64,000 bases of DNA from Nocardioides albus (lineage in GTDB: Bacteria; Actinomycetota; Actinomycetes; Propionibacteriales; Nocardioidaceae). The notes under the pieces are model-generated. The model did no database searches and had not been told where the DNA came from. It saw only the letters and a list, made by a program, of their open reading frames with translations. A program made the translations under genes and the position numbers. Shown here piece after piece: positions 24,853 through 34,035 of this stretch (position 1 is the first letter of the stretch; the number at the start of each line of letters is the position of its first letter). The stretch spans positions 62,001 to 126,000 of the forward strand of contig NZ_BMQT01000009.1 of assembly GCF_014648255.1 (NCBI RefSeq), written 5' to 3'.

Positions 24853-26972
24853 GCACGCTCGACGCCGATCGACTTCAGGAGTTCTTCAGCCCGAAGTCGG
24901 TCGCCCTGGTCGGGGCGACCGACAAGTCCGGCTGGTCCATGAGCACCTACAACAACCTTCTCCAGCACGGCTTCGCCGGGGAGGTGCACCTGGTGAACCC
25001 GAAGACGCCTGTCGTCCACGGCGTCGAGACCCACCGCAGCCTCACCGACATCCCCGGCCCGGTCGACCTCGCCTACGTCATGACGCCGATCGGGGTCGTG
25101 CCGCGGATCCTGGAGGAGGGTGCGGCCCGCGGCATCCGGAACTACGTCATCCTCACCGCCGGCTACGGCGAGGTAGGCGGTGAGGGCGTGGTCCGCGAGC
25201 AGGAGGTCGCCGACATCGCCCGCCGGCACGACCTCACCGTCCTCGGCCCCAACGGGAACGGGTTCATCAACGCGGCCGACTCGATCACTCCGTACGGGTT
25301 GCCGATCCCTCCCCCGCTCCTGGGCGGTTCGGTCGGAGTCGTGCTGCAGAGCGGTGCGTTGGCCAGCAACGTGCTGGCCTTCGCCCAGGCACGCAACATC
25401 GGGATCTCGCTGCTGGTCTCGATGGGCAACGAGACCGCGATGTCGGTGACCGACGTGATGAACGCGCTGGTCGACTCACCGAACACGAAGGTGATCGCGC
25501 TCTTCCTGGAGAGCATCCGGCACCCGGAAGAGTTCGCCGACATCGCCAGGCGGGCTCTGGCGGCGGGCAAACCGATCGTGGCCCTCAAGATCGGTCGCAG
25601 CGTCAAGGCGTCTCGGACCGCTCAGGCCCACACCGGTGCGCTGGTCGGCGACGACAAGACCGTCGACGCCGCCTTCCGCCAGCTCGGGGTGATCCGCGTG
25701 GGCTCGCTGGAGGATCTGATGGTCACCGCCGGCATGCTCGCCGAGACCGGTCCTCTCCCGGGCAACCGGATCGGCGTCGTCACCCCCTCTGGCGGCGCCT
25801 CCGAGATCATCTCCGACCGGGCCGAGGACGAGGGGCTGGAGCTGCCGGAGTTCGCCGAGGCGACCACGACAGCGCTCCGGGGCGTACTGCCGCCGTTCGC
25901 GACGCCGAACAACCCGCTCGACGTCACGGGATACGTCCTGCTCGACCGCCAGCTCATGTCGAAGGCCCTCGACGTGGTCGCCGCCGATCCTGGTGTCGAC
26001 ATCATCATGCTGCTGCAGGACATGCCGCGGGCGACGCCGGACTTCGATCTGGCGGTGGAGACCTACCGGCACACCGGCGGGGTGATCCGTTCCTCGCCGA
26101 AGCCGGTGGTGATCGTGGGCAATGTCCTGGTCGACGTGAGCGAGACCGGGCGAGCTCTGCGGGAGGCGTCGAACTATCCGCAGATCGCGGGCGGTATCGA
26201 GCACGGGATGACCGCGTTGGGTCACGCGGTGCGCTGGTCGGAGACGTACCGGCGTCATCAGGCGGGCGCCGACACGCCGTTCTCGGTCGAGATCGAGGTC
26301 CCGGACGGGCTGCCCGCACGCACCGGGACCTGGACCGAGCGCCACGCCGGGGGCTTCCTGGCCGCGAACCGCATCCCGATGGTGCCGTCGCGGGTCGCCA
26401 CCTCCCCCGACGAGGCCGCGCGCCTTGCCGAGGAGGTCGGTTTTCCCGTGGTGCTGAAAGCGGCGGCCGACGATCTGGAGCACAAGAGCGACCTCGGCGG
26501 CGTGGAGCTCGGTCTGCACGATGCCGATTCGGTCCGCGCCGCTGCCGTGCGGATCGCCGACTCGCTGGCGAGATCGGGCCACGACGGCACCACGACGATC
26601 GTCCAGCCGATGCGATCAGGTGGCACGGAGCTGCTCGTCGGGGTCGTCCGCGATCCGTCCTGGGGCCTCACCCTGGCGGTGGCCATGGGCGGCATCTGGG
26701 TCGAGATCCTCGGCGACTCCCAGCTGCGGCTGCTGCCGGTCTCGGAGGCCGAGGCCCGGCAGGCGGTCGAGTCGCTGCGCAGCGTCGCCGTCCTCCGTGG
26801 CGCTCGCGGCCAGACACCGGTCGACCTGGACGAGCTCGCGGCAGTGGTCGCCAGGATCGGCGCCATCGCCGGGGCCCTGGGCGACGAGCTCGAGTCGCTC
26901 GAGGTCAACCCGCTGCTCGTCTCCGGAGATCGAATCGAGGCGCTCGACGCGCTGATCACCTGGCGCGCCTGA
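24849..26972 (+). CDS. ADP-forming acyl-CoA synthetase, fused alpha-beta (acetate-CoA ligase type)
   Basis: A 707-residue NDP-forming synthetase. The N-terminal CoA-binding Rossmann domain starts FFSPKSVALVGAT (residues 12-24). Succinyl-CoA-ligase-like domains follow with LGPNGNGFIN near 133 and AHTGALVGD near 258, which carries the His expected to be phosphorylated. An ATP-grasp domain occupies the last 220 residues (PVVLKAAADDLEHKSDLGGV near 535, with LEVNPLL near the end). It would activate a carboxylic acid with ATP and CoA, the entry step of the island's pathway. Unlike AMP-forming ligases it is reversible. Substrate unknown. Confidence 0.92.
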   Translation: MSTLDADRLQEFFSPKSVALVGATDKSGWSMSTYNNLLQHGFAGEVHLVNPKTPVVHGVETHRSLTDIPGPVDLAYVMTPIGVVPRILEEGAARGIRNYVILTAGYGEVGGEGVVREQEVADIARRHDLTVLGPNGNGFINAADSITPYGLPIPPPLLGGSVGVVLQSGALASNVLAFAQARNIGISLLVSMGNETAMSVTDVMNALVDSPNTKVIALFLESIRHPEEFADIARRALAAGKPIVALKIGRSVKASRTAQAHTGALVGDDKTVDAAFRQLGVIRVGSLEDLMVTAGMLAETGPLPGNRIGVVTPSGGASEIISDRAEDEGLELPEFAEATTTALRGVLPPFATPNNPLDVTGYVLLDRQLMSKALDVVAADPGVDIIMLLQDMPRATPDFDLAVETYRHTGGVIRSSPKPVVIVGNVLVDVSETGRALREASNYPQIAGGIEHGMTALGHAVRWSETYRRHQAGADTPFSVEIEVPDGLPARTGTWTERHAGGFLAANRIPMVPSRVATSPDEAARLAEEVGFPVVLKAAADDLEHKSDLGGVELGLHDADSVRAAAVRIADSLARSGHDGTTTIVQPMRSGGTELLVGVVRDPSWGLTLAVAMGGIWVEILGDSQLRLLPVSEAEARQAVESLRSVAVLRGARGQTPVDLDELAAVVARIGAIAGALGDELESLEVNPLLVSGDRIEALDALITWRA

Positions 26973-26983
26973 CCGTCCCCGCC

Positions 26984-27016
26984 GCGGCCCGGGATGTGAA
27001 CTGCATCCCGGGCCGC
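26984..27016 (+). terminator. Strong hairpin terminator after the acyl-CoA synthetase gene
   Basis: A 13-bp perfect stem, GCGGCCCGGGATG at 26984-26996 with its complement at 27004-27016, and a short loop. It marks the right end of the catabolic island. Confidence 0.8.
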
Positions 27017-27053
27017 TAGATTTCCCTCACCAGTCGGTCGAGGAGGAGCTCAG

Positions 27054-27575
27054 ATGCCCACACCAGCGATGCGTATGTCCCAGATGTTGACGCTCGCGTT
27101 CATGTCCATGTTGCTCATCTTGGGTATCGTCGTCGCGCTCAGCGTGCCCGAGGCCGACCTGACACTGCCCTCGGCGTACGTCATCGGCGGGCAGGTCGCA
27201 GCCGGGGTCGTCGTCTTCGTGCTGTGCTCAGCGATCGGGTTCCGGGCGGTGCCGATCACGCCGGGGACGAACTCGGAGCAGGCGACGCGGGAAGGGCTGC
27301 AGCGGCAGCAGACCTCGATGTTCCTGCGTCTCGTCCTCAGCGAGATCATCGCGATCGTGTCCCTCGCGCTGGCCTTCGTCCTCACCGAGGGTCAGCTGAT
27401 GACGTACCTCATCGGCGCAGCCATCTCGCTGGGCCTGATGGCCTTCTTCGCCTACCCCTCCGCCCGCAACATCCGCCGGGTGGAGGAACGTCTCGACAGC
27501 GCAGGTGGGCAGTCCAGGCTGGCTGAGGCGTTCGGCGTGAGTGACGGTCCTTCGAGCACGCACAACGCGTTCTAG
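27054..27575 (+). CDS. Hypothetical four-helix membrane protein
   Basis: A 173-residue protein I do not recognise. Four hydrophobic segments are visible at about 12-32, 43-62, 90-110 and 115-133, in two pairs joined by a charged loop (GTNSEQATREGLQRQQTS). The C-terminus after residue 135 is soluble and charged. A GAGGAGGAG ribosome site precedes the ATG. The gene stands alone between two terminators, so its neighbours give no clue to function. Confidence 0.75.
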   Translation: MPTPAMRMSQMLTLAFMSMLLILGIVVALSVPEADLTLPSAYVIGGQVAAGVVVFVLCSAIGFRAVPITPGTNSEQATREGLQRQQTSMFLRLVLSEIIAIVSLALAFVLTEGQLMTYLIGAAISLGLMAFFAYPSARNIRRVEERLDSAGGQSRLAEAFGVSDGPSSTHNAF

Positions 27576-27612
27576 CCGTACCCGGTTCGAGTAGTCGGCT
27601 GAGGACATGAGT

Positions 27613-27644
27613 TCGGCCGCCGGAGGAGATCCCCCGACGGCCGA
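27613..27644. terminator. Bidirectional hairpin between convergent genes
   Basis: TCGGCCGCCGG at 27613-27623 pairs with 27634-27644 with one G-U or mismatch, separating the membrane-protein gene from the ferredoxin oxidoreductase gene. Confidence 0.6.
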
Positions 27645-27667
27645 GCCGTTCCTCTGAGCGCCGTTGA

Positions 27668-30600
27668 TCAGAGACTCAGGTCGATCCCCTCGGCAGCGAG
27701 CGCCGCGCGGTAGGTCTCGACGTTGCGCATCTTCACGTTCTCGTAGCCCCGCACCATGTCGGGGAGCTCGGCGAGGCGGACCGCCCGCGCGTACGACTCC
27801 TCGGTGAGGTTCGCGGCGAGGTCGGTGACCAGCGCCGAGTAGTGCGCGAGCAGGGCGCGCTCGGTGCGGCGTACGTGGGCCTGACCGAACGGGTCGAGGA
27901 TCGTGCCGCGGAGGAACTTCATGGTCGCCAGGAGGCGGAGCATGAAGTGCGAGCGGGGTCCGAAGGTCATCTTGCGGCCCTTCAGGAGCGGCCCGAAGAC
28001 CGGCGGCGACAGCTTGAAGCTGATCTTGCCCTGGACCTCGGCACGGACCCCGTCGAGCGCGGCCGGCGCGGTGAGGAGCCGGGCGACCTCGTACTCGTCC
28101 TTGTAGGCGGTGAGCTTGAACAGGTAGCGGGCGACGGCCTCGGAGAAGCGGGTCTCGGCGGTCACCGCACGCTCGGCGTTCCAGATCCGGTCGACGAGCT
28201 CGACGTAGCGGCGAGCGGTCTCCTGGTTCTGGAAGGCGACGAGCTTCGGGGCCCGGAACTCGACGAGCCGGCGCACCTCGCCGTCGAGCTTCGCGTCGTC
28301 CAGAGCCGGCACGAGGATCTCCTCGACCGGCGCGGTGGCCGTTCCGGTGACCTTGGCGAACTCCTCCGGAGCGGCGACAGAGGCCCGGCCCCAGCGGAAC
28401 GCGGCGACGTTGGCGCTGACCGCGACACCGTTGATGCCGATGGCCTCCTCGATAGCCTCGGCGGGGATCGGCAGGGCACCGGCCTGGTAGGCGGCGCCGA
28501 CCAGCAGGAAGTTGGCCGCGGCGGTGTTACCGAAGAGCGTCTCGGCTGCGGAGAGCGCGTCGAAGGCGCGCAGCGAGGAGGTCACCCCGTTCACGCGGGT
28601 GAGCAGCTCGTCGTCGGCGGGGTAGGCGATGTCCTTGTCGTAGACCATCGGCCCGGTCGGGGTCTTGCTGGTCGACACGACAGCTCGGGTGCGCTCCGGG
28701 TCGCCGTAGGCGAGGTTCTTGCCCTCGGCGAGGGTGAGCAGGTCGAAGCCGAGCAGCGCGTCCGCCGACCCCGGGGTGACCCGGTTGGAGGGGTCGATCG
28801 AGCCCGGACCGAACCGCAGGTGAGCCGTCACCGGGCCGGCCTTCTGGCTCATCCCGACCTGGTCGAGCGACTCCACACCGAAGCCGGCGCGCAGCGCCGC
28901 GGTGGCGAGCACCTGGTTGACGGTGACGATGCCGGTGCCGCCGATGCCGGCCATGAAGACGCCGTAGGTGCGCTCCAGGTCGCCGTAGCCGGGGTCGGCC
29001 ACCTCGGGCGGCGCCGGGGTGGACTTCTTCGCCTTCTTGGCCGTCGGGTCGGTCTCGACCGCCATGAACGAGGGGCACTCCCCCTCGACGCAGGTGTAGT
29101 CGGTGTTGCAGGAGGTCTGGTCGATGCGGGTCTTGCGACCCAGCTCGGTCTCGACCGGCTGCACGGAGAGGCAGTTGGACTTCACGCCACAGTCACCGCA
29201 GCCCTCGCACACGGCCTCGTTGATCACGATCTTGGTGTTGCGGGCCTCGATCGTGCCCCGCTTGCGCTGGCGGCGCGCGTCGGCGGCGCAGTGCTGGTCG
29301 TAGATCAGCACGGTCACGCCCTCGATCTCACGCAGCTCCAGCTGGGCGTCTTCGAGGCGGTCACGGTGCCACAGGCGTACGCCCGCGGGGAAGCTGTTGC
29401 GACGGTAGCGCTTCGGCTCGTCGGCGACCACGATGATCGCCTTGACGCCCTCGTTCATCAGCTTGTGGGTCAGTTGCGCCATCTCGACCGCGCCCTGCCG
29501 CTTCTGGGCGCCGGTCATCGCCACGACGTCGTTGTGGAGCAGCTTGTAGGTGATGTTGACCCCCGCCGCGACGCACGCCTGGATGGCCAGCTGCGCGGAG
29601 TGGAAGAAGGTGCCGTCGCCGACGTTCTGGAAGGTGTGGCCGGCGTGGCTGTAGGGGGCCTGGCCGATCCACTGCGAGCCCTCGCCACCCATCTGGGTGA
29701 TGCCGACGACCGCGCTGTCCTCGCGCTGCGAGGCGGTCACCAGGGTGTGGCAGCCGATGCCGCCGCCGCCCAGGCTCCCCTCCGGGAGCGCGGTCGAGCG
29801 GTTGTGCGGGCAACCGGAGCAGAAGTACGGGGTGCGCGAGGTCGAGAGCAGCGGCAGGTCGATCCGGGCCGGACCGGCGGACTTCAGCTCGGCGCGGCCC
29901 TTCAGCGCACGGCGCAGCGGCGCGAGCAGACGGCCGGCGGTCAGCTCACCGTCGAGCGGGACCAGCGGGACGCCGGCGCGGTCCTTCTTGCCGACGATGA
30001 CGGGCGCGGACGGCTCGCCGTAGAGGATCTCGCGGATGCCCTGCTCGATGAAGGAGGTCTTGTCCTCGACGACGACGATCTCCTCGAGCCCCTCGGCGAA
30101 GGCCTCCACGATGGTGGGCTCGACCGGCCACATCATGCCCAGCCGCAGCACACGGATCCCGGCGGCCATCAGCTCGTCGTGGCCGAGGCCGAGGTCCTTC
30201 AGCCCCTGGCGCATCGAGTCGTAGCACGAGCCGGAGGCGACGATGCCGACCTTGGCGCCCGGAGCCTTGACCTCGATCCGGTTGAGCCGGTTCTCGGCGG
30301 CGTACGCCTTCACGACGTTCATCCGGGGGCCGTAGAGCTTGGCCTCGGCGCCGACGATCCGCTCGGGGAAGAGCTCGATCTTGGTCGGCTCGTAGGTGTA
30401 GGGGACACCCTGCCACTCGGTCTTCGGCATGACCGGGTCGAGGACGCCGATCTCCGGGTTGACCACCCAGGCGCCGTCGGCCACGTCGGCGACGATCTTG
30501 AGCGCGACCACGCAGCCGGAGGCGCGGGAGAGGGCGATGCCCTCCATCCCGTACTCGACGATCTCGGAGGCGTTGCGCGGGAAGAGCACCGGGATGCCGA

Positions 30601-31120
30601 GGGAGGCCAGGGTGCGCTCGCTGACCGCAGGCACGGTCGACGACTTCGCGGCCGGGTCGTCGCCGACCAGCATCAGCATGCCGCCGGCGGGGTGGGCGCC
30701 GTACATGTTGGCGTGCCGCATCGCGTCGAGCGCGCGGTCGACACCGGGACCCTTGCCGTACCAGACCCCGGTCACGCCGTCGTAGCGCTCGGTGTCGAGC
30801 GTGACCGCCGACTGCGAGCCCCACACGGCGGTCGCGGCGAGCTCCTCGTTGAGGCCGGGGACCACGGTGATGTCGGCGTCGGCCATCTCCTTCGGCAGAC
30901 CCAGCAGCAGCTGGTCCAGGCCACCTAGCGGGCTGCCCGGGTAACCGGAGATGAAGGTGCCGGTCCGCATCCCGCGGCGCTGGTCCAGGGCGCGCTGCTC
31001 GACGAGCATCCGCGCGATCGCCTGGATCCCGGTCAGCAGCACGGGGCCGGCTCCGACACGGTATCGGTCAGCCAGGTCGTACGCCTCGAACGAGGTCCCG
31101 GGCTCGAACACTGCGGTCAT
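27668..31120 (-). CDS. Indolepyruvate ferredoxin oxidoreductase, fused alpha-beta-gamma
   Basis: An 1150-residue thiamine-diphosphate enzyme that oxidatively decarboxylates aryl or branched 2-oxo acids to acyl-CoA using ferredoxin. The N-terminal pyrimidine-binding part (FISGYPGSPLGGLDQ near 55) is followed by the thiamine-binding domain with CSGCPHN near 438. An iron-sulfur region near 640 has CEGCGDCGVKSNC and a later CNTDYTCVEGEC. A gamma domain (GIGGTGIVTVNQVLA near 729) completes it. The single-chain form is usual in aerobic proteobacteria and actinobacteria. It is the last gene in this direction, 174 bases after the gab operon, and probably has its own promoter. Confidence 0.92.
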   Translation of the reverse strand: MTAVFEPGTSFEAYDLADRYRVGAGPVLLTGIQAIARMLVEQRALDQRRGMRTGTFISGYPGSPLGGLDQLLLGLPKEMADADITVVPGLNEELAATAVWGSQSAVTLDTERYDGVTGVWYGKGPGVDRALDAMRHANMYGAHPAGGMLMLVGDDPAAKSSTVPAVSERTLASLGIPVLFPRNASEIVEYGMEGIALSRASGCVVALKIVADVADGAWVVNPEIGVLDPVMPKTEWQGVPYTYEPTKIELFPERIVGAEAKLYGPRMNVVKAYAAENRLNRIEVKAPGAKVGIVASGSCYDSMRQGLKDLGLGHDELMAAGIRVLRLGMMWPVEPTIVEAFAEGLEEIVVVEDKTSFIEQGIREILYGEPSAPVIVGKKDRAGVPLVPLDGELTAGRLLAPLRRALKGRAELKSAGPARIDLPLLSTSRTPYFCSGCPHNRSTALPEGSLGGGGIGCHTLVTASQREDSAVVGITQMGGEGSQWIGQAPYSHAGHTFQNVGDGTFFHSAQLAIQACVAAGVNITYKLLHNDVVAMTGAQKRQGAVEMAQLTHKLMNEGVKAIIVVADEPKRYRRNSFPAGVRLWHRDRLEDAQLELREIEGVTVLIYDQHCAADARRQRKRGTIEARNTKIVINEAVCEGCGDCGVKSNCLSVQPVETELGRKTRIDQTSCNTDYTCVEGECPSFMAVETDPTAKKAKKSTPAPPEVADPGYGDLERTYGVFMAGIGGTGIVTVNQVLATAALRAGFGVESLDQVGMSQKAGPVTAHLRFGPGSIDPSNRVTPGSADALLGFDLLTLAEGKNLAYGDPERTRAVVSTSKTPTGPMVYDKDIAYPADDELLTRVNGVTSSLRAFDALSAAETLFGNTAAANFLLVGAAYQAGALPIPAEAIEEAIGINGVAVSANVAAFRWGRASVAAPEEFAKVTGTATAPVEEILVPALDDAKLDGEVRRLVEFRAPKLVAFQNQETARRYVELVDRIWNAERAVTAETRFSEAVARYLFKLTAYKDEYEVARLLTAPAALDGVRAEVQGKISFKLSPPVFGPLLKGRKMTFGPRSHFMLRLLATMKFLRGTILDPFGQAHVRRTERALLAHYSALVTDLAANLTEESYARAVRLAELPDMVRGYENVKMRNVETYRAALAAEGIDLSL

Positions 31121-31237
31121 ATGGGTGACTCCTCAATCTGCCGGGCGGCACTGGTGGTCCGTCTGGAGTGTTTGCGGGACCGCCGGGTGAGGCCATCCCG
31201 AGTGGCCGCCCGCAGGGTGTGCAGGTGGCCTGAGTCA

Positions 31238-31274
31238 CATCATCGGTGATGGGGCCGACGTGATGCCAATCACG
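31238..31274. terminator. Two small tetraloop hairpins between gabD and the oxidoreductase gene
   Basis: CATCA-TCGG-TGATG at 31238-31251 and CGTGAT-GCCA-ATCACG at 31259-31274. Both are perfect and sit between the end of the gab operon and the next gene in the same direction. They may act as a terminator or an mRNA processing site. The 174-bp gap holds no gene. Confidence 0.4.
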
Positions 31275-31294
31275 AGCGACCCCACCCGATCAAC

Positions 31295-32764
31295 TCACCA
31301 GGAGACGCTGAGGTACTGCGTCTCCAGGTACTCCTCCAGCCCGGCCCGGGCGCCCTCGCGGCCGATGCCGCTCTGCTTCACGCCGCCGAACGGTGCCGAC
31401 GGGTCAGAGACCAGGCCGCGGTTGACCCCGACCATCCCGGCGTCGATCCGCTCGGCCACGTGCAGCGCCTCACCCATCTCGCCGTAGACGTAGGCCGCCA
31501 GGCCGAACTCGGTGTCGTTGACGGAAGCCAGCAGCTCCTCGGTGTCGCTCCAGACCACGATCGGGGCCACCGGCCCGAAGATCTCCTCGCGCAGCAGCGG
31601 CGAGTCCGCCGGTACGTCGGTGAGGACCGTCGGCGCGTAGAAGTAGCCCTCCGTGGACGGCACCTCCGCGCGGTGGGCGATCACGGCTCCAGCGGCCACC
31701 GCAGCGTCCACCAGGCCGGTGACGGTGGCGTACGCCTTCTCGGAGATGAGCGGGCCGATGTCGCTGCCCTGCTCGGCCGGGCCGACCCGGAGCGCCTCGA
31801 CGGCGGCACCCAGCCGGGCGGTGAACTCCTCGGCGACGTCGGCGTGGACGTAGAGCCGGTTGGCGGCGGTGCAGGCCTGTCCCCCGTTGCGGAACTTGGC
31901 GACCATCGCACCCTCGACAGCGGCGGTCACGTCGGCGCTCGAGGTCACCACGAACGGCGCGTTGCCGCCGAGCTCCATCGAGGTGTTCACGACCCTGTCG
32001 GCAGCCTGGCGCAGCAGGATGCGGCCGACGCCGGTGGAGCCGGTGAAGGAGATCTTGCGGACCCTCGGGTCGGTGAGCCAGGTGCTGACGATGCCGGCCG
32101 CGTCGGTCCCGGGGACCACGTTGACGACGCCGTCGGGGACGCCGGCCTCGGCGATCAGCCTGGCGACCGCGAGCGCGGTCAGCGGGGTCTCGGCGGCCGG
32201 CTTGAGCACGACCGTGCAACCCGCGGCCAGCGCCGGGGCGATCTTGCGGGTGGCCATCGCGGCAGGGAAGTTCCACGGCGTCACCAGCGCGGCCACGCCC
32301 ACCGGCTTGTGGGTGACGATGGTGCGCGTGCCACCGGCCGGCGAGGAACCGAAGTCGCCGTGCGGGCGCACGGCCTCCTCGGCGTACCAGCGGAAGAACT
32401 CGGCGGCGTAGCCGACCTCGCCCCGAGCGTCGGTGAGGGACTTGCCGTTCTCGAGCGCGATCAGGGCGGCGAGCTCGTCGGCGTCGCGCAGCATCAGCTC
32501 ACGTACGCGGTTGAGCAGGTCGCTGCGGGTCCGCGGCGGCGTCGCCGACCAGGCCGGGAGCGCCGCGGCAGCCGCGTCGACGGCCGCGGTGGCGTCCGCG
32601 GTGGTGCCGTCGGCGACGTCGGCGACGACCTCACGGGTGGCAGGGTTCTCCACGGTGAAGACCCCGTCGGCGCCCGGGGTCCAGCGGCCGCCGACGAGGA
32701 CGCCGTTGCCGGCGTCGAGAGCGTCCAGGTAGGTGTTCTCGGGGCGGGTGGTCAGATCGGTCAC
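31295..32764 (-). CDS. gabD: Succinate-semialdehyde dehydrogenase
   Basis: A 489-residue NAD(P)-dependent aldehyde dehydrogenase. The sequence shows TPWNFPAAMATRK near 153, FTGSTGVGR near 230, the catalytic Glu in ELGGNAPFV near 255 and the catalytic Cys in GGQACTAANR near 288. It is called gabD because it closes an operon with GABA aminotransferase; it would oxidise succinic semialdehyde to succinate. The GTG at 32764 overlaps the stop of the upstream dehydrogenase gene (GTGA). A longer in-frame reading to 32956 would run into that gene and is rejected. Confidence 0.93.
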   Translation of the reverse strand: MTDLTTRPENTYLDALDAGNGVLVGGRWTPGADGVFTVENPATREVVADVADGTTADATAAVDAAAAALPAWSATPPRTRSDLLNRVRELMLRDADELAALIALENGKSLTDARGEVGYAAEFFRWYAEEAVRPHGDFGSSPAGGTRTIVTHKPVGVAALVTPWNFPAAMATRKIAPALAAGCTVVLKPAAETPLTALAVARLIAEAGVPDGVVNVVPGTDAAGIVSTWLTDPRVRKISFTGSTGVGRILLRQAADRVVNTSMELGGNAPFVVTSSADVTAAVEGAMVAKFRNGGQACTAANRLYVHADVAEEFTARLGAAVEALRVGPAEQGSDIGPLISEKAYATVTGLVDAAVAAGAVIAHRAEVPSTEGYFYAPTVLTDVPADSPLLREEIFGPVAPIVVWSDTEELLASVNDTEFGLAAYVYGEMGEALHVAERIDAGMVGVNRGLVSDPSAPFGGVKQSGIGREGARAGLEEYLETQYLSVSW

Positions 32765-34035
32765 GGGTAGAGGCCTCTCACTTCGTGGGCTCGGTAGACG
32801 CGCTCGACAGCCATGCACGTGGCTGCCAGACGCAGGGAAAGCTGGTTCGCTGTGGCGTAGGCGAGAACATCGTTCCAGGCACGGATCATCCGCTCGACGA
32901 GGCGCTCGTCGACCTCGGCCTCGCTCCACCAGTAGGACTGGTTGGCCTGGACCCACTCGAAGTAGGACACAACGACGCCGCCCGCGTTGGCGAGGATGTC
33001 GGGCACGACGAGCACGCCGTTCGCGGACAGCACCTCGTCGGCGGCGGTGGTCACCGGGCCGTTGGCGCCCTCGGCCACGACCCGGGCGCGCACCTGGCCG
33101 GCGTTGCCCGTGTGGATGACCCCCTCGACCGCGGCGGGAACGAGCAGGTCGACGTCGGCGGTGAGGACCTCCTCGCTCTGGATCGGGGCGCCGCCGGGGA
33201 AGTCCACGACACTGCCCGTCACGTCCACGTACGCCTCGAGGGCGGCGATGTCGAGACCGTCGGCGGTGTGCACGGCACCGTTGACGTCGCTGACCGCGAG
33301 CACCCGGACGCCCTCCTGTGCCAGGAAGCGGGCTGCGCCGCGGCCGACCTTGCCGAAGCCCTGCACGGCGGCGGTGGCGCCCTCCGGCGCGATCCCGACG
33401 TGACGCAGCGCCTCGACAGCGACCGCCACCACGCCGCGGGAGGTGGAGCCGGCCCGGCCCAGCGACCCGCCGACCGAGATCGGCTTGCCGGTCACCACGC
33501 CGAGGACGGTGTGGCCGCGGCCGACGGAGTAGGTGTCCATCATCCAGGCCATGGTCTGCTCGTCGGTGCCGACGTCGGGCGCCGGGATGTCCTGGTTCGG
33601 CCCGATCAGGGGCGCGATCTCGGAGGTGTAGCGCCGGGTGATCCGCTCGAGCTCGGCCTTGCTGTAGCCGCGCGGGTCAACCCGTACGCCGCCCTTGGCG
33701 CCGCCGTAGGGGACGTCGAGCAGCGCGCACTTCCAGGTCATCCACATCGCCAGGGCGCGGACCTCGTCCAGGTCGACGCGGGCGTCGAAACGTACGCCGC
33801 CCTTCCCGGGGCCACGGGAGTAGTTGTGCTGGACGCGGTAGCCACGCAGCACCTCGACCGACCCGTCGTCGCGACGCAGCGGGATGCTGACGCTCACCTC
33901 ACGGCGAGGCGCGGCCAGCATCGCGTGCACCTCGGGCCCGAGACCCAGCACCTCGACCGCCTGCGCGAGCTGGGTGCGGGCGTCGTCGAGGACGTTCGTC
34001 TCCGTCGCTTCAGGCTTCTCGATGGTGACGGTCAC
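32761..34035 (-). CDS. Glu/Leu/Phe/Val dehydrogenase (glutamate dehydrogenase)
   Basis: A 424-residue amino-acid dehydrogenase of the glutamate family. It has YRVQHNYSRGPGKGGVRF near 67-84, the substrate Lys in MTWKCALLDVPYGGAKGGV near 98-116, PAPDVGT near 152, and the cofactor motif GFGKVGRGAA near 223. In this operon it can return the glutamate made by GabT to 2-oxoglutarate, keeping the transaminase supplied (inference). Start at GTG 34035 overlaps the gabT stop by GTGA; the end overlaps gabD the same way. Such tight coupling suggests a fixed enzyme ratio. Confidence 0.93.
   Translation of the reverse strand: MTVTIEKPEATETNVLDDARTQLAQAVEVLGLGPEVHAMLAAPRREVSVSIPLRRDDGSVEVLRGYRVQHNYSRGPGKGGVRFDARVDLDEVRALAMWMTWKCALLDVPYGGAKGGVRVDPRGYSKAELERITRRYTSEIAPLIGPNQDIPAPDVGTDEQTMAWMMDTYSVGRGHTVLGVVTGKPISVGGSLGRAGSTSRGVVAVAVEALRHVGIAPEGATAAVQGFGKVGRGAARFLAQEGVRVLAVSDVNGAVHTADGLDIAALEAYVDVTGSVVDFPGGAPIQSEEVLTADVDLLVPAAVEGVIHTGNAGQVRARVVAEGANGPVTTAADEVLSANGVLVVPDILANAGGVVVSYFEWVQANQSYWWSEAEVDERLVERMIRAWNDVLAYATANQLSLRLAATCMAVERVYRAHEVRGLYP

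Noticed and set aside
27842..30928. Very long plus-strand open frame (over 1000 codons) antisense to the indolepyruvate ferredoxin oxidoreductase gene
   Set aside because: Its translation is Val/Gly/Arg/Asp-rich with no family motif and mirrors the codon pattern of the real minus-strand gene, which has clear cofactor and Fe-S motifs.
32765..32956. N-terminal extension of gabD
   Set aside because: It lies inside the upstream dehydrogenase gene, and the GTG at 32764 gives the normal aldehyde dehydrogenase start with a GTGA overlap.
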